From contig NC_063998.1 of assembly GCF_932276165.1 (NCBI RefSeq), forward strand, positions 4,352,501-4,416,500: a stretch of 64,000 nucleotides of DNA. Direction: 5' to 3'. Of this stretch, positions 60,896 through 64,000 are shown piece after piece. Under the pieces are notes generated by a model, which had not been told where the DNA came from, did no database searches, and saw only the letters and a list, made by a program, of their open reading frames with translations. The stretch is from Plutella xylostella. Lineage: Eukaryota > Arthropoda > Insecta > Lepidoptera > Plutellidae. The position numbers and the translations under genes are program-made. Within the stretch, counting starts at the first letter, position 1. Each line of letters opens with the position of its first letter.

Positions 60896-63800
60896 CCTGT
60901 ATTTTGTAACTTTTTAGTCATTAGATACCGGTGATTATACAAAGGCAGCAGACCCAGTTTTGTACGTTGTAGGTAGGTGCTTTTCCATTTTTGACTTTCT
61001 ACAGATTTTTCTGTCACAATGTTTTATCTAAGTACCTGCAAGTGGCTGGCTAGGTAAACTACCTACATATAGGTAGGGTACCTAGATCTTGCGATGTTCC
61101 TCGGCAATGCTATCTGCTTTACCTATCCATCACGTTGTGTGTGTCTTCTATCTGTTGCAGTTACATCACCGATGAAAGATTAATGACGCCCCTTCCTCTT
61201 CTTCAAATTAAACGAACTCTAAACAATAACGCTAAAGGGGTGTTACAGTCGATTGGAGACTCACAATTAAACTTGGTCTGGCAATGGCAATGGCGCATCG
61301 CTCGTTGGCACGGACCGCGGCGGTTCCTCGAAATGTTATTTGAAACTGCCCCAGATTGCCGCAGCAGCATGCTTGTCCAATACCTCTGGCACTGAAGAAT
61401 GCTCGTATAGAAAGGGCTTGTTCCTTGCCGCTAAATAGCTAAAGTGATAAATTATAATAAATATTAGGTATGATGATGATCATGATCCTATATCAATGTA
61501 CCCACTGATTTATAGAGCCTACAGAATATAATAGAATAGAATACTCTTTATTTTGCACCATTAAAGAAAACATTAGGTATGTATACGTATATACCTTTGG
61601 AAGGAACAGACAATTTTAACATAATTAATGGGAGTAGAGGTACAATCAGTCGAAAATTTATTGCTTAATGTATTTTTTTAATTTTATTAATTAATTTTAT
61701 TAAAAATAATATATAAAAGTTGTTGCTTGGAAAACGTAATCAATACAAGTTTTTTAGACCTGTAAATATCAGAAAACTGTTAAAATCATGTCGATTTTAT
61801 GCAAAAACGTGTTGAAGAAGTTATAAAAGCCAGGGAGGACACATTTTCTATCAAAATAACTTAAATTGTATTAATATATCTCTGATTTTTTTATTCTAGA
61901 ACTAATAAATGTATTTTTTTCAAATTTTCACTCGTGTTCACATTAATTTGCACAATACTGTAGTTAGTTCAATGGATAGGTAGGCATTATAAAATAGTAT
62001 TATGATCAATCTGATCATACCACGATCATACCGAACAAATTCCCCCACTAAACATAGTTACTTATCCTTACGTCCCTCGGTCTTCCATAGAAAATTAAAA
62101 CCTTATTTCCGATATTAAATTTTATTTTGGATTTGATTAGAATAAACCGGGATCATACAAACCTATCAGCTTGGACCGTAGACTGCTTTGAAACAAGCAA
62201 TAGCAATGCAATGGGCGGGACATATCTGAATGACAAAGTGGCTTGGGGTGGACGTGATCTCAATAATCTGCCTTTGATCTTCCATCGGATAAGAAAATTT
62301 CATGTTAGTAAGTATCCTATATATTTTATTTTGTGGATGTTTTATAGTTATTTCAAGTATTTGTCTCGTTTTACTATTATCTTGTCGGTGACAAACATAC
62401 CTAATATTTTATGTTATATGAACTAGACTAGAGTTTATCACCGTGCATGGTGAAAAGATTAGTCAGATTAGCGTCAAGCTGACTGGCCAGGATGCTCCAG
62501 ACGTATTTAAGAGACAGGTGACATCAATCGAGGAGGTTCATTCGTGCTCTATAGGTAGGATGACGCTTACAATCTTATGGGTCCCTGAACACAGCACATT
62601 CGAAATCAGTGCGCAGAAAATCCAGAAAATCTAAGGGCAAGAGTTAAAGTTTTAAATCTACCGCAGACATCTATCAATATGTACTCCACTACAATGTACA
62701 ATGACCAGGAATGCATAGTTAAATGAGCAGTTTATTGTTATTATCCGTGTGATTTATGTCATTAGGCAGTCAGCTCGAATGCAACTGGGCTAGGTTAGGC
62801 TCGAAAGTTTCTTCGCGCCACGACGTTAGGTAAGGCTGGCCGCACAGTTACAGGACACCTAGCTTAGTTAGCTGCCTAGGCACTGATTATATTTTACGTT
62901 TGATTATGTTCTAACAAATACACTTTTGCAGGGTATTTTTTTAAAACAACGGTCTCCTAGACAAATTTTCGGATGACCATATTAAAATTCAAGCTTTTTG
63001 TGGATCGGATAATTTGTCAATAATTATTATTCGTGTCTTCATAACCTAACCTAACTTGCATGAAAACGACAGTAAATATTAGATAAGTATACAGGAATTG
63101 TAGTGAAACTTATGAATACAACTAATGAGTATCATGAATAAGCTTAGATAACCAATAATGCTGTATGCAATATATGCTTGCACATGGAAACTAAGTACAT
63201 AAATAGCCGACGCGACGTCCCTGCTATTTATAATGGTTATTGAAAGTTATAAAGCAGAGTGCTCTTGTAAACTATGCAAACACTTATCTGCCCTGGCCTC
63301 TTATTTTAAGTTGGCAGATCTCCATCCGATGAAACGATACCAACAAAAAAAACTTTTCGATCTTCGATTATACATAAGTACATTAAGTACCTACGATAGA
63401 CCTAGATCCTGTTTAGCTCGGCGTCTGTCGCCAGCCTAAAGCTTAAGTTTCTCTAGCTCAGCACTACGGCTGGAACGTTGATTGAAAATTCTATTAGAAG
63501 CTATGATCTCACTTGTCGTGGCATACATTAGCGCCGCGTGAACTTTATGCTAAGCTTCGCACGCACTTAAGGCACTAGATTCCGTGAAGGTTCTAGTCTC
63601 TCGAAATAAGGCTCTTCTTTGCGGTAACGATAGCACGATCTTAGTGAGCATTGGGTTTTATAGGAAAGCGGGAGTGCGGGATGATCATGTTCAACTATAT
63701 TTTCATTTAATGTTATATTTTCTAATTATATAGGTATACTTTTGCGCTGGATGTCATTGACTTAGCTTTCACAAAATTTACTATACTTACCTTCTTAAAG

Positions 63801-64000
63801 CCCCTCACAGATATTTACTTTTTCTCCCAAGTTCAGATAAGTAGAATTAGAGTGCCTTTAGCAGCTATGAAGAGTGAAATTCTTTTTATTATGTCAGAGT
63901 AGGGAATATTAGGACTAAGTGGACTAACGTAAGGCTATAATTAATTTAAAAAGCTTAAAATATTTTGACGTGTCAAGGTTTTAATCGCATAAACATTGTA
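60896..64000. other. Stretch with no supported gene
   Basis: I see no exon that I would defend. A short A/T-rich phrase AATAGAATACTCTTTATTTT at 61535-61554 resembles LINE tails read backwards. The 63-residue open frame at 62443-62634 contains LTILWVPEHSTFE, faintly like the WVPGHSG motif of LINE RNase H domains. The open frames at 61135-61395, 62127-62426 and 63233-63439 have no recognised features. Confidence 0.5.

Noticed and set aside
62443..62634. LINE RNase H fragment
   Set aside because: WVPEHS resembles the WVPGHSG motif, but the following conserved Asn-Glu-x-Ala-Asp is absent and no other retrotransposon domain lies nearby.
63040..63060. Telomere-type CCTAA repeats
   Set aside because: Only about two units are present, far too few for a telomeric tract in an AT-rich region.
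1..64000. CRISPR arrays, operons, ribosome binding sites
   Set aside because: The window is a eukaryotic nuclear genome with spliced genes. The tandem repeats present do not show the spacer structure of a CRISPR array.

Overview
The window is nuclear DNA from a moth or butterfly (Lepidoptera). It is AT-rich with long introns. It also carries several dispersed repeats that I know from lepidopteran genomes: a family beginning CTAGCTGTTCCCGCG and ending ATAATATTAGTTAGGAT, a family with GGTTCCGTAGC ends, RTE-like 3' tails and many small inverted-repeat transposons. There are no bacterial or organellar features. All gene models below were built by hand from open frames, GT/AG sites and phase continuity. 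Each of the three complete models keeps frame through every junction and ends at a stop.

Layout. 1-4163: no gene seen, but several repeats, including a GC-rich 58-bp minisatellite that is open in all six frames. 4164-7719 (+): the last three exons of a two-pass membrane protein I do not recognise. 8499-31596 (+): a 13-exon gene for a 518-residue secreted/membrane zona pellucida (ZP) domain protein with signal peptide, ZP module, furin-type site and C-terminal membrane anchor. Its introns hold at least six recognisable mobile elements plus partial or complete copies of its own exons 5, 7, 8 and 9. 34123-58758 (-): a 9-exon Setd3 gene (actin-histidine N-methyltransferase, SET plus Rubisco-LSMT-like domain, 494 residues). 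It converges with the ZP gene, and the two poly(A) signals are about 115 bp apart. 45179-54919 (+): a 6-exon gene lying wholly inside the 18-kb fourth intron of Setd3 on the opposite strand. It encodes a 1117-residue single-pass membrane protein of unknown function. 58900-64000: no gene seen; repeats and one probable large repeat-rich transposon.

How the genes relate. They do not form a pathway. The ZP protein should act at the apical surface or cuticle interface of epithelial cells, Setd3 in the cytoplasm on actin, and the nested gene product in a membrane with a long low-complexity outer region. The clearest genomic oddities are the serial exon copies in the ZP gene, the nested uncharacterised gene with an 18-residue motif repeated at the start of two exons, and the density of foldback elements with legible target-site duplications (hAT-, Mutator-, piggyBac- and Tc1/mariner-like).
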